Assembly: GCA_050952085.1 (NCBI GenBank)
Contig: JBMNKH010000005.1
Location: 1-27,317 of the forward strand
Length of the DNA: 27,317 nt
DNA from: DTU015 sp012837895
GTDB lineage: Bacteria > Bacillota > Sulfobacillia > Fermentithermobacillales > Fermentithermobacillaceae
Direction of reading: 5' to 3'
Part shown: one piece after another, positions 14,902-23,809 of the stretch
How positions within the stretch are numbered: position 1 is the first letter of the stretch
Layout of the letters: every line of letters starts with the position of its first letter
Position numbers and translations under genes: made by a program
The notes under the pieces: model-generated
Databases searched by the model: none
Told to the model about the DNA's origin: nothing
What the model saw: only the letters and a program-made list of their open reading frames with translations

Positions 14902-15738
14902 GTGGAGAAAAAGCGGATGAAACCTGGCGCGTTCATACGACGATATGGGCGCATCATTGTATCCGGAACCGTACTTCTCATCATCGTTCTCATAGCAATT
15001 TTCGCCGACAAGATAGCGACTCACGACCCGTATAAGATTGATGTCCGTAACGCCAAACAATGGCCCAGTTCTGAGCATCTCATGGGAACGGATATTTACG
15101 GGCGCGATATTTTCTCCCGGGTGATCTACGGTACCCGCGTATCGCTCATAGTCTCGATTGCCGTTCAGTCGACAGCTATAGTTGTAGGTACGGTTATAGG
15201 CTTGCTGGCGGGGTATTACAGAAAAGTAGACAAGGTTGTAATGCGCATTATGGAAGGCCTAAACGCCATGCCGATGCTGCTGCTTTCCATTTTGCTTGTG
15301 TCTGTCCTGGGGCCCGGCATGGATAAGATCATAGCTTCCATTGCCGTCGTAAACCTGCCAGGGATTGCTCGTTTGGTGAGAAGCCAGGTGCTGTCCATCA
15401 AGGAACGGGAGTTTATCGAAAGCGCCAGGGCTACAGGCGCCTCAGACTTGAGGATCATGTTCAAGTACATCCTACCTTTGTGCATATCGCCGCTGTTGAT
15501 ACGGTTCACGGGTGGGTTGGCATCTACTACGCTTACCCAGGCTTCCCTTAGCTTCTTGGGTGTCGGTATCGACCCGAGGATCCCCAACTGGGGAGGAATA
15601 ATCAGTGAAGGCAAGACGTTGATCATTACCCATCCGTACCAGTGTGCTTATCCCGGCTTCGCCATTATCATACTGGTGCTTGCATTTACTATGTTGGGTG
15701 ACGGCTTACGAGACGTACTCGATCCTACGCTCAGATAA
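14902..15738 (+). CDS. Peptide/opine ABC transporter permease, DppC type
   Basis: The 278-residue permease has an N-terminal helix (about 20-40), then THDPYKID and a HLMGTDIYGRDIFSRVIYGT segment typical of the DppC/OppC family. Five more helices follow, with the EAA coupling loop EFIESARATGASDLRIMFKY. I use GTG 14902 because AAGGAG is 8 nt upstream; GTG 14893 overlaps that site. It leads the locus. Its usual partner, a DppB-type permease, is 8 kb downstream at 23810. Confidence 0.92.
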   Translation: MEKKRMKPGAFIRRYGRIIVSGTVLLIIVLIAIFADKIATHDPYKIDVRNAKQWPSSEHLMGTDIYGRDIFSRVIYGTRVSLIVSIAVQSTAIVVGTVIGLLAGYYRKVDKVVMRIMEGLNAMPMLLLSILLVSVLGPGMDKIIASIAVVNLPGIARLVRSQVLSIKEREFIESARATGASDLRIMFKYILPLCISPLLIRFTGGLASTTLTQASLSFLGVGIDPRIPNWGGIISEGKTLIITHPYQCAYPGFAIIILVLAFTMLGDGLRDVLDPTLR

Positions 15739-15754
15739 GTTGGTGAATGGGTCT

Positions 15755-16765
15755 ATGCTGAGTACAACTAACAACATGACTAACATAACAACTGACCACA
15801 GTGAGGCAGTTCTCAGTGTGTCTGATCTGAAACTGAGGATTGACGGACCTTATGGCACAACGGAGATCTTAAACGGCATCACCATCGACGTCATGAAAGG
15901 TGAGACCCTAGGTATCGTCGGTGAATCAGGCTGTGGCAAGAGTATGACTGCCTTGTGCATAATGCGTCTCCTGAGGACTCCCCCCGCAAGGATTGAAGGC
16001 AGCATCATGTTTGAAGACACGGACCTGCTTAGCCTGAGCAAGAAGGAGATGCAGAGTATCAGGGGCAACCGCATATCCATGATATTCCAGGATCCCATGA
16101 CCTGCCTTAACCCGGTGTTCACCGTCGGTCAACAGCTTGACGAGGTATTCACGCTCCACCAAGGTATGTCCAAAGAGGAAGCGAGAGAACACTCCATTGA
16201 AGCCCTTCGTAAGGTCAACATCGCTCTTCCGGAAAAACGCGTCAATGACTATCCGTATCAGATGTCCGGAGGCATGCGGCAACGGGTGATGATTGCCATG
16301 GCGCTGGCTTGCAGGCCTCAACTTCTTATAGCCGATGAACCTACCACCGCACTCGATGTGACCATCCAGGCTCAGGTGCTGGACCTCATGCGCAACCTCC
16401 AAGAGGAACTGGGAACATCAATCCTGTTCATTACCCACGACCTTGGTGTGGTCGCTGAAATGTGCGAGCGTGCGATAGTGTTCTACTGTGGAGAGGTCAT
16501 GGAGGCGGCACCTGTTGATATCCTCCTGTCTGAACCTGCCCATCCGTACGCACGCGGGTTGTTGGCGTCATTGCCTAAGTTCGGGAGACGTTCTGAGAAG
16601 CTGTACGTGATACCCGGAATGGTCCCACCGGCGGGGCAGTTCCCGAGACACTGTGTGTTTGAACCCAGGTGTGAGCGTGCCATGGAACGTTGTCGTTTGG
16701 AAAAACCACCGCTTATACGGCTGGATGAGCAGCATGCAGTGCGGTGTTTCCTCTACCACGAATAG
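15755..16765 (+). CDS. Peptide ABC transporter ATPase, DppD/OppD type
   Basis: The 336-residue ATPase has Walker A GESGCGKS (56-63), Q-loop IFQDPM, signature MSGGMRQRV, Walker B LLIADEPTTALD, H-loop ITHDLG, and the C-terminal oligopeptide/dipeptide domain with its cysteine cluster (CVFEPRCERAMERC). The last is often an Fe-S site in this family. The ribosome site is weak (GGTG), consistent with coupling to the permease 16 nt upstream. In-frame GTG 15743 is an alternative start. Confidence 0.92.
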   Translation: MLSTTNNMTNITTDHSEAVLSVSDLKLRIDGPYGTTEILNGITIDVMKGETLGIVGESGCGKSMTALCIMRLLRTPPARIEGSIMFEDTDLLSLSKKEMQSIRGNRISMIFQDPMTCLNPVFTVGQQLDEVFTLHQGMSKEEAREHSIEALRKVNIALPEKRVNDYPYQMSGGMRQRVMIAMALACRPQLLIADEPTTALDVTIQAQVLDLMRNLQEELGTSILFITHDLGVVAEMCERAIVFYCGEVMEAAPVDILLSEPAHPYARGLLASLPKFGRRSEKLYVIPGMVPPAGQFPRHCVFEPRCERAMERCRLEKPPLIRLDEQHAVRCFLYHE

Positions 16766-16771
16766 GAGTGT

Positions 16772-17797
16772 GTGGACAAGATGGAGAACCTAGACCAGGT
16801 ATGCAACGAAGGGTTTGACGTTGTGCTCAAAGCCAGGGGTATCACCAAGTGGTTCGCTCTCAAGAAGTGGTTTTTCGAGAAGCAAGCATACGTCCGGGCC
16901 GTGGAGGATGTGAGCTTTGACGTGTACCGGGGTGAGACCCTCGGTATCGTGGGAGAATCGGGATGCGGCAAGTCTACGCTGGCTCGTACCCTTCTTCGTC
17001 TTATCGAGCCCTCCCGGGGGGTCATTGAATATGAGGGCAAGGATATATTGAAGATGAGCAAGCAAGAGCTTCGGGCTCTCAGGCGGCACGTGCAGATCGT
17101 GTTTCAGGATCCATACAGCTCGCTCCATCCTCGCATGACCATCGGCGATATACTCTGTGAGCCTTTGCGTATAACCGGGATTATGCCTGACAAGAAGCGG
17201 CAAAGGGAGCGCGCGCTTGAGCTTCTGTCAATGGTTGCCCTGGACCGGTCATATGCGGACCGCTATCCCCACGAGCTTTCAGGCGGCCAACAGCAGCGTA
17301 TTGCCATAGGCCGCGCACTGGCAACCTATCCCGAACTGATAGTCTTCGATGAACCCGTATCCGCACTGGATGTTTCGGTAAGGGCTCAGATCCTCAACTT
17401 GATCGAAGAACTTCAGGAAGAATTGGACCTTACCTATATTTTCATCAGCCATGACCTATCGGTGATTGAGCATATCTGCGACCGGGTGTTGATCATGTAT
17501 CTCGGGCATGTCATGGAGCTTGCTGAGACTGAGGAGTTGTTCAACAATCCCCTGCACCCTTACACCCAAGCACTTCTATCAGCCATACCACAAGTCGACA
17601 AAGCTGAGAGGCGGGAACGCATCTTGCTGGAAGGGGAAATCCCTAATCCTATCAATCCACCTGAGGGCTGCCGGTTCCATACCCGATGTCGCTTGGCTAC
17701 AGAAATCTGTCTCACAAAACCAGAATTTCGCGATGTGGGTAATGGGCATTTTGTAGCCTGCCACCACGTGGAAGAAGGCACGGCCGAGCTAATGTAG
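16772..17797 (+). CDS. Peptide ABC transporter ATPase, DppF/OppF type
   Basis: The 341-residue ATPase has Walker A GESGCGKST, Q-loop VFQDPYSSLHPRM, signature LSGGQQQRI, Walker B LIVFDEPVSALD, H-loop ISHDLS, and the C-terminal cysteine-containing domain (CRFHTRCRLATEIC). GTG 16772 is only 3 nt after AGGAG and ATG 16781 is 12 nt after it; either start is possible. It begins 6 nt after the DppD gene. The longer N-terminal segment (ARGITKWFALKKWFFEKQAY) is typical of DppF. Confidence 0.92.
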   Translation: MDKMENLDQVCNEGFDVVLKARGITKWFALKKWFFEKQAYVRAVEDVSFDVYRGETLGIVGESGCGKSTLARTLLRLIEPSRGVIEYEGKDILKMSKQELRALRRHVQIVFQDPYSSLHPRMTIGDILCEPLRITGIMPDKKRQRERALELLSMVALDRSYADRYPHELSGGQQQRIAIGRALATYPELIVFDEPVSALDVSVRAQILNLIEELQEELDLTYIFISHDLSVIEHICDRVLIMYLGHVMELAETEELFNNPLHPYTQALLSAIPQVDKAERRERILLEGEIPNPINPPEGCRFHTRCRLATEICLTKPEFRDVGNGHFVACHHVEEGTAELM

Positions 17798-17871
17798 TCA
17801 CAGGAGTTGCAGTGCAATGCCAGGAATCCGGATCAGGCCATGCAAAGAATACCATACAAGGAGGAGTAAGT

Positions 17872-19065
17872 ATGGCAGATGATATCAAGCGGCTACTCTG
17901 GGACAGCATACAACAACAAAGCCCTGAGTTGTTCAAATTGGCTTGCGATATATTCGACCGGCCTGAGAACGGCTACCAAGAATTCTTTGCTTCCGGTCTG
18001 CTGTCTGACTATCTGGAGCGGTCTGGGTTTTCAGTTGAGCGCGGGGCATGCGGGCTTGCCACGGCATTTCGCGCTGAATGGGAGAACGGCTCAGGGGGCC
18101 CGGTTATTGGCTTCTTGGGTGAATATGACGCCCTGAACGAGTTGGGCCACGGGTGTGGACACCATCTGCAGACTCCTGCTTGTATTGGTGCTGCCATGGC
18201 ATTGCGAAAACATCTGGATGACGTCCCTTACAAACTGGTTGTATACGGCACTCCTGCGGAAGAGACCACCGGAGGCAAGATTGATATGATTGAGGCCGGC
18301 TGTTTTGGGGAACTTGATGTGGCCTTTTCATATCACAGCGGACGCGCAACAGGGGTATCGGGTGGGTCGAAAGCACTCCAATCAGCAACGGTGACATTTC
18401 TCGGAATCCCGTCGCACGCCAGCAGCAGTCCTCACTTGGGAAGAAGTGCCCTTGATGCCATGGTGCTGTCCTTTCACGGGGTCGAATGCATGCGCGAGCA
18501 TCTTATGGATGGCAGCAGAGTTCACTACACTGTGCGCGAAGGTACAGGCCCCAGCAATATTGTTCACGAACGTGCAGTAGCAGCTTACACCCTCCGCGCA
18601 CCGGATAGGCCATATCTCGAAGACATGACGCGCCGTTTCAAGAAGATCATAGAGGGTGCGGCAATGATGACCGAAACCCGCTATGAAATCAGTTTAACCG
18701 CGCCGTTCTACAATCTGATTTCTATCCCTGCGCTGAACCAGGCTGCCTTGGCCAACGAGGAGTTTTACCGTCTTCCGAGAATTGAGCGTACACAAGCGAG
18801 TAACGGAGGTTCAACGGATTTCGGTAACGTCTCGTGGGTGGTTCCGTCGGTCATGGTTTACACATATTATTGCGATGCGCCAGGTCACAGCAAAGAATGG
18901 GTTGCGGCAGGCAAGTCGGAAGCTGCTCGCGAATCGATGATTTCAGGCGCTGCAGTGATGGCCGCTACTGCTTACGATGTGATCACACGACCGGATCTGT
19001 GGGCACTGGTTAAGGAACAGTTCCGGCAGAAGACGTCAGGACCCGGAATGAGCTCTTTTGCCTGA
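17872..19065 (+). CDS. M20-family amidohydrolase, AbgB-like
   Basis: The 397-residue enzyme is a metallopeptidase of the M20 amidohydrolase/AbgB group. The metal-site segment is GEYDALNELGHGCGHHLQTP (about 83-102), Glu130-Glu131 lie in GTPAEETTGGK, and the C-terminal STDFGNVSWVVP and APGHS match the p-aminobenzoyl-glutamate hydrolase B pattern. The family splits N-acyl or amide bonds of aminoacyl conjugates; the real substrate is unknown. GGAGGAG precedes ATG 17872. It lies 74 nt after DppF within the import locus, suggesting that it acts on the imported compound. Confidence 0.88.
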   Translation: MADDIKRLLWDSIQQQSPELFKLACDIFDRPENGYQEFFASGLLSDYLERSGFSVERGACGLATAFRAEWENGSGGPVIGFLGEYDALNELGHGCGHHLQTPACIGAAMALRKHLDDVPYKLVVYGTPAEETTGGKIDMIEAGCFGELDVAFSYHSGRATGVSGGSKALQSATVTFLGIPSHASSSPHLGRSALDAMVLSFHGVECMREHLMDGSRVHYTVREGTGPSNIVHERAVAAYTLRAPDRPYLEDMTRRFKKIIEGAAMMTETRYEISLTAPFYNLISIPALNQAALANEEFYRLPRIERTQASNGGSTDFGNVSWVVPSVMVYTYYCDAPGHSKEWVAAGKSEAARESMISGAAVMAATAYDVITRPDLWALVKEQFRQKTSGPGMSSFA

Positions 19066-19341
19066 ATGTGCTTTGATGTAGGTGGTGATTGAGCGAGAAC
19101 TGCCTTGTAGGAATGGAGTCGGAATGAACCTTCAAGGGGTCCAGCGTGCTGCGCGGGAAGGAGGTGGATGCGCCGAACGGAGAGATCCTTCTTCGACGAC
19201 ACCGGTCTGATTCGGATTGTAGATGAAAACCAAAGGCACTATGGCGCAGTTTGTTGGTAGGCTCACGCGTCGCAATAAACAGGTTGTGGTCAGATACAGG
19301 CAGGCATTCCCAGAAACCGTTCCATTACAGGAGGGACAACC
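19066..19341. other. Gap between amidohydrolase and dehydrogenase genes
   Basis: No gene is supported. A GGAAGGAGG site at about 19155-19163 leads only to a very short frame. A GGAGGG ribosome site for the next gene lies at its end. Confidence 0.3.
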
Positions 19342-20541
19342 ATGATATTTGGCCTTCTCAAAGACATCAAACCAGGCGAATATCGGGTAATCTGCACGCC
19401 GGCAGAGGTTCGCAGTATAGTTGCCGCCGGACATACTGTGTTGGCGCAGCGTGATTGCGGCAAGGCCGCAGGTTTCCCCGATGAGAAGTACGTCGAAGCA
19501 GGTGCCGAGATTGTGGAAACCATGGAGGAGATCTACGCGAGAGCCGACATGGTTGCCAAAGTGAAGGAACTTGAGCCGTGTGAGTTCGGCCTGATCCGTG
19601 AGAATCAGATCATCCTTTGCTGCTTGCACCCTGCCGGCAATCCGCCTGAAGTGGATGCTGTTTTGAAAAGCAAGTGCATTGCGTTCACAGCTGAGGATTC
19701 TCACCGGTATGGTTCGCCCAACTGCGAGGCAGCGGGTAAGGCAGGCGCCCTGTTCGGCCTGGAATCCATGCTGACCATAAACGGCGGGAAAGGCAAGTAT
19801 GTTGGCGGCTTTGCAGGCGCCCCGGCCATGAACGTACTGATCCTCGGTGGCGGGGTTGTAGGGGAAAATGCACTCAAAGTGCTCTATGCACTCGGAGCCA
19901 ACTGTACCGTTATGGATATAAACATAGGTGTGTTGCGCAGGCTTTCCACCCAGTACCCGGGAATCAGCACCATGATGTCGTCCAAGGAAAACATTGCCGC
20001 CATCTTGCCAAACATGGATCTGGTTCTTAACTGTGTGAAGTGGCCCAAGCATCGCAAAGACTTCCTTATAGACAAAGAGATGCTCAAGACCATGGAACCC
20101 GGTTCTGTACTGGTGGACATCAGCAACGACAACCCAGGAGCCATTGAGAGCAGTAGACCTACTGCCCACGAGAACCCGCGGTACGTGGTGAACGGTGTGG
20201 TCCACTACTGTGTGGACAACATTCCAAGCGCTACAGCTCAATCAACCTCTCAGGCTTATGCCGCTGTAATGCTCCCGTTCATTCTGAGCATCCTCAACGA
20301 CGGCGTCGTTGAGACTTGCGTGCGGGATGGTTACTGGAGGAGAAGCCTGACTGCGTACAAAGGGTTCCTGACACACGAGGAAACCAGCGGTATCCAGGGA
20401 AGGCCTTGGGTCAGGCCCGAAGAACTGCTTGGTATCGCCGACCGTCCGGACCTGGATTGTGCACCGCCGGCAACCACTACCCGTTCCGATAATTTCTATC
20501 CGAAGAGCGCATGGGCTGGGATAAGGACAGACAAGCCATGA
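19342..20541 (+). CDS. Alanine dehydrogenase/transhydrogenase-family enzyme
   Basis: This 399-residue protein aligns by eye with NAD-dependent alanine dehydrogenase. The four residues known to bind pyruvate or act in catalysis there have counterparts: Arg15 (EYRVICTP), Lys75 (VAKVKEL), His96 (CLHPAGN) and Asp263 (VDISNDN). The nucleotide-binding loop is LGGGVVGENA (168-177) with Asp192 at the end of the next strand. Differences are a changed central segment (SPNCEAAGKAGALF for the usual TPMSEVAG), and a C-terminal extension of about 30 residues. The substrate may therefore be an amino acid other than alanine or an N-substituted amino acid. It is coupled to the next gene by ATGA. Confidence 0.82.
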   Translation: MIFGLLKDIKPGEYRVICTPAEVRSIVAAGHTVLAQRDCGKAAGFPDEKYVEAGAEIVETMEEIYARADMVAKVKELEPCEFGLIRENQIILCCLHPAGNPPEVDAVLKSKCIAFTAEDSHRYGSPNCEAAGKAGALFGLESMLTINGGKGKYVGGFAGAPAMNVLILGGGVVGENALKVLYALGANCTVMDINIGVLRRLSTQYPGISTMMSSKENIAAILPNMDLVLNCVKWPKHRKDFLIDKEMLKTMEPGSVLVDISNDNPGAIESSRPTAHENPRYVVNGVVHYCVDNIPSATAQSTSQAYAAVMLPFILSILNDGVVETCVRDGYWRRSLTAYKGFLTHEETSGIQGRPWVRPEELLGIADRPDLDCAPPATTTRSDNFYPKSAWAGIRTDKP

Positions 20542-21926
20542 AGAGCGGAGTCTTAAGCTACACTAGAGATTACCGTTTGGAACGTTTCGTGCTCGGTACC
20601 CGTTGGGAGGATCTCCCCCAAGAGGTCGTTGAGCGTGGACGGGCTTGCTTTCTCGATCTGCTGGGCGCCTTGGTGGTGGGCAGCCAGAGCCAACAGTTCA
20701 AGGTAGGCCTGGATATGGCTGCCAATGTCTTTGGCGTCGGCGACGTAGCAGTTCTGGGGTCTAGCGGTAAGCTAAGCGTCATCGGAGCCGCTATTGCCAT
20801 GGGTCACGCTTCCAATGCCTTCGACATCGATGACGGGCACAACATAATCCGCGCCCACCCAGGGACTTCCTTCATAGGTGGCTTGCTGGCGGCCGCCTAT
20901 CACCGGGACGTTAGTTTCAGGGAGTTCCTGACGACGCTGGTTGTCTCGTATGAGGCAACCATCAGATATGGCAGGGCGGTCATGGATTACTACGAGTACC
21001 CCCACAGCAGCGGTACATTTGGCGCCTTTGGTACAGCGGCAGGAGTCGCTCGTCTCCTAGGCCTGTCCCGCGAAGCACTCAACAATGCACTATCCGTAGC
21101 TGACTTCAATGCACCGTTGGTACCAGGCATTCGTTCCGTGGAGTACCCGTCGATGAACAAAGACGGCGTGCCTTTCGGGGTGATGATTGGCATGTTGGCC
21201 ATAGCTGAGACCCTCCACGGATTCACAGGGAACAAGAACCTATTGGAAGGAGACCCGTACAGGCATTACCTGGACGACCTGGGGGAGAACTTCGAGATTC
21301 TAAAGCTCTACTTCAAACCCTATCCTTGCTGTCGCTGGGCCCACCCGGCAATTGACGCCTGTCTCTGGGTGATGGACAAGCATGGTATAAGCTATAAGGA
21401 CATTGATCGTGTGAGGATCCATACCTTTGACAGGGCTACCCGCTTGTCCAAGGCGATTCCTAAAACCACCGATGAGGCTCAGTACAACATTGCCTATCCG
21501 GTGGCGGCTGCGATTGTGTTCGGGGATTTCGGGCTTGAACAGGTGGTTGAGGAAAACCTTCACAACCCTGAGGTCCTGAACATGATGGAAAGGGTTGACT
21601 TCTGCGTGGACCCCGCACTGGACGCCAAGTTTCCGGAAAGGCGCATTTGCCGTGCTGAGGTCGTCCTAAAAAGCGGTGAGGTATTGGAATCAATCGAGTG
21701 TGAGCCGCGGGGCGAACCTGATGAAGATATCGACCTGAACTGGATCATTGAGAAATTCAGGCGCCTCACGAAGACCACTCTTACCGAACAGGGCCAGAAG
21801 GCCTTCGTAGAGCTCGTGCAGGACGACGGCGGCCGCTCCATGCGACAAGCCATAGATGTCATGAACGGTAAGGAGTACTGGAAACGTCCTCAGGCGAGGC
21901 CTGATTTGCGGGATCAGTGGTTGTAG
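20538..21926 (+). CDS. MmgE/PrpD family protein
   Basis: The 462-residue protein has the MmgE/PrpD hallmarks. These are GHASNAFDIDDGHNIIRAHP followed by GTSFIGGLLAAA (about 90-120), a helical N-terminal domain, and a C-terminal lid domain with PYPCCRWAHPAIDA and KAIPKTTDEAQYNIAYPVAA. Family members include 2-methylcitrate dehydratase, cis-aconitate decarboxylase and iminodisuccinate epimerase; which applies here cannot be told. I chose ATG 20538 because it overlaps the preceding stop (ATGA); ATG 20511 in the same frame has no better site. Its link with the dehydrogenase and amidohydrolase suggests a catabolic step on a carboxylate. Confidence 0.87.
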   Translation: MKSGVLSYTRDYRLERFVLGTRWEDLPQEVVERGRACFLDLLGALVVGSQSQQFKVGLDMAANVFGVGDVAVLGSSGKLSVIGAAIAMGHASNAFDIDDGHNIIRAHPGTSFIGGLLAAAYHRDVSFREFLTTLVVSYEATIRYGRAVMDYYEYPHSSGTFGAFGTAAGVARLLGLSREALNNALSVADFNAPLVPGIRSVEYPSMNKDGVPFGVMIGMLAIAETLHGFTGNKNLLEGDPYRHYLDDLGENFEILKLYFKPYPCCRWAHPAIDACLWVMDKHGISYKDIDRVRIHTFDRATRLSKAIPKTTDEAQYNIAYPVAAAIVFGDFGLEQVVEENLHNPEVLNMMERVDFCVDPALDAKFPERRICRAEVVLKSGEVLESIECEPRGEPDEDIDLNWIIEKFRRLTKTTLTEQGQKAFVELVQDDGGRSMRQAIDVMNGKEYWKRPQARPDLRDQWL

Positions 21927-22082
21927 TAGCTGTGGTGAAGCAGCCGGTGTCATGGGCGGCCGCCTCGTCACACATGGCTGTCCTTGACTACCGGATGCGG
22001 CTTAGGTACGTCAGTTTCAAATTGCATTGCCTTAAACTGGTGAAAACTCATAAGCAAATAGGGATAAAGGAGGTTCAGACAG

Positions 22083-23711
22083 GTGAGGAAATTCTTGGTA
22101 AAGGTTTTGGTTGTTCTGTGCGCAGTCGCATTGCTGGCGGGTTGCGCCCCACCAGCCACCCCTGAGGAGCCTACAGGTAACGGTGGCCCCGGGGGGACAG
22201 GGGAGGAACAGGCTGACAGGTATGGCGGTGATTTCGTGCTGGCCACTGATCTGGTATGTTCGATCGTTGATCCCCATCATTCCAAAGGGTTGATGGCCAG
22301 CTACCAGTGGATGCAGCACATCCTTGAAACACCTCTTGCATACTCCGCTACCGGCGAGGTCTTTCCTCTGATATGCGATTACGAGTTGTCGGAGGATGGT
22401 CTCACTCTTGCCTTGACGATCATACCTGGCAGGTACTTCCATGACGGCACCGAGATAACTATCGATGACGTGATAGCCTCTATCGAACGGGTGGGCAGGG
22501 TCTATCCGTCGTTCGCCGAGCGCTTCACCGACCTCGTTGTCAGCCAAGAGGTCACCGATGACAGCGTCACCTTCGTGTTCAGCGAATACCGGCCCAACAC
22601 CATACTCCAACTCACGGACAGCAGGGGCCCCCTGTGGGTGCTGCCCAAGAAGCTTTTGGACGAGTGGGGCGACGAGCCGATTCAAGATCCCTTCCTGTTC
22701 GTCGGGTCAGGGCCATATGTACTGGAAAAATACGAGCCTGACCGCGAAATAGTGGTAAGGAAATGGCAGGACTACAAGCCGGTTATGAACGAAGGCGCCA
22801 TTGGTGAGGCAGCTCCCCGCTATGGCTATTTCGACAGCATTACCTGGAGCGTAAACCTGGACGCCACATCCCGGACGGCAGGGCTCCTGGCCGGAGACTA
22901 TCACTTCGGCAGTGTGCTGACCGACATGCAGCAGCAAGCGATCGATGCCGGTCTTAAGGTGTTCTATCTCCAGAATGAATGGGCACCGGCGATCTTCTTC
23001 AACCTGGACGAGTCCAACTCCGACAGCCCTGTGTTCGACAAGAACTTCCGTAAGGCGATCAGGGCTGCACTGGATATGGAAGCGATCATGCTGTCCATTA
23101 GGGACGGGGATTCCAATGCGTTTATCTTGGATCCCGACCCGGTGTCCCGGAACAGCGTCTATCACAACGATATCATTAAGAACACCGAATGGAACATAGC
23201 TGATAAAGAGCTGGCCAGAAGGCACCTTGAGGCCTCCAACTACAACGGCGAGACCATCTACTGGCTGTGCTCGCAGAGCGCATCGTTCTACAAGGCTGCG
23301 GTAGTCGGCATTGAACAACTCAGGGAAGTTGGCATCAACGTCGAGATGATGCTGGTAGACCCGGGTGCTCACAGCTCCATGCGTATTGACCCGGCCACCG
23401 GCCACGATATCGGCGCTTGGGAGACTCAGAAGACAACCCTTCCGATCTCTCAAGGCAGCTTCGTCCGCGGAGACCAGGGCGGGTGGTGGAAGAACGAGGA
23501 GAGGGATCGCCTGCTCCGGATCATGAACACCACTGTCGCAGGTTCCGAGGAAAGCTTGGCGGCTTATGAGGAGTTCTGCCGCCTGGCCGCTGAGGAGGTG
23601 CCGTGGATAATCTTCGGCGAACTCTTGACGCCTAGGTTCGGGGTACCGGAGCTGGAGCTCAACTACCAGGGCACCAACGCTTACTACTGGAACTCCTATT
23701 TCGCCAAGTAA
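22083..23711 (+). CDS. Peptide/opine-binding lipoprotein (SBP family 5)
   Basis: The 542-residue extracytoplasmic solute-binding protein has an N-terminal lipoprotein signal with lipobox LLAGC (Cys21), then a Pro/Gly-rich linker. The SBP_bac_5 fold shows YGGDFVLATDL, the EDGLTLALTIIPGRYFHDGT segment and DVIASIERV. AAAGGAGG lies upstream of the GTG start. It delivers the substrate to the DppB/DppC permease. It sits late in the locus, between the PrpD-like gene and DppB, with a strong hairpin immediately downstream. Confidence 0.92.
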   Translation: MRKFLVKVLVVLCAVALLAGCAPPATPEEPTGNGGPGGTGEEQADRYGGDFVLATDLVCSIVDPHHSKGLMASYQWMQHILETPLAYSATGEVFPLICDYELSEDGLTLALTIIPGRYFHDGTEITIDDVIASIERVGRVYPSFAERFTDLVVSQEVTDDSVTFVFSEYRPNTILQLTDSRGPLWVLPKKLLDEWGDEPIQDPFLFVGSGPYVLEKYEPDREIVVRKWQDYKPVMNEGAIGEAAPRYGYFDSITWSVNLDATSRTAGLLAGDYHFGSVLTDMQQQAIDAGLKVFYLQNEWAPAIFFNLDESNSDSPVFDKNFRKAIRAALDMEAIMLSIRDGDSNAFILDPDPVSRNSVYHNDIIKNTEWNIADKELARRHLEASNYNGETIYWLCSQSASFYKAAVVGIEQLREVGINVEMMLVDPGAHSSMRIDPATGHDIGAWETQKTTLPISQGSFVRGDQGGWWKNEERDRLLRIMNTTVAGSEESLAAYEEFCRLAAEEVPWIIFGELLTPRFGVPELELNYQGTNAYYWNSYFAK

Positions 23712-23734
23712 CATGTTGTGAACTTGTTGGGTGT

Positions 23735-23763
23735 GGGGAGAGTCCCATCTCCGGACTCTCCCC
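23735..23763 (+). other. Intercistronic hairpin between binding protein and DppB
   Basis: GGGGAGAGTCC and GGACTCTCCCC form a perfect 11-bp stem with a 7-nt loop. No T-run follows, so it is more likely an RNA-stabilising or attenuating hairpin than a full terminator. That would explain higher expression of the binding protein than of the permease. Confidence 0.65.
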
Positions 23764-23809
23764 ATCCATCGGTAGCGTAGGTAGCGTGACTGGTAAGGGG
23801 GCATATGCA

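Noticed and set aside
19132..20241. 369-residue minus-strand ORF
   Set aside because: It is a shadow of the dehydrogenase gene; no ribosome site or family motif, while the plus-strand frame matches a known family throughout.
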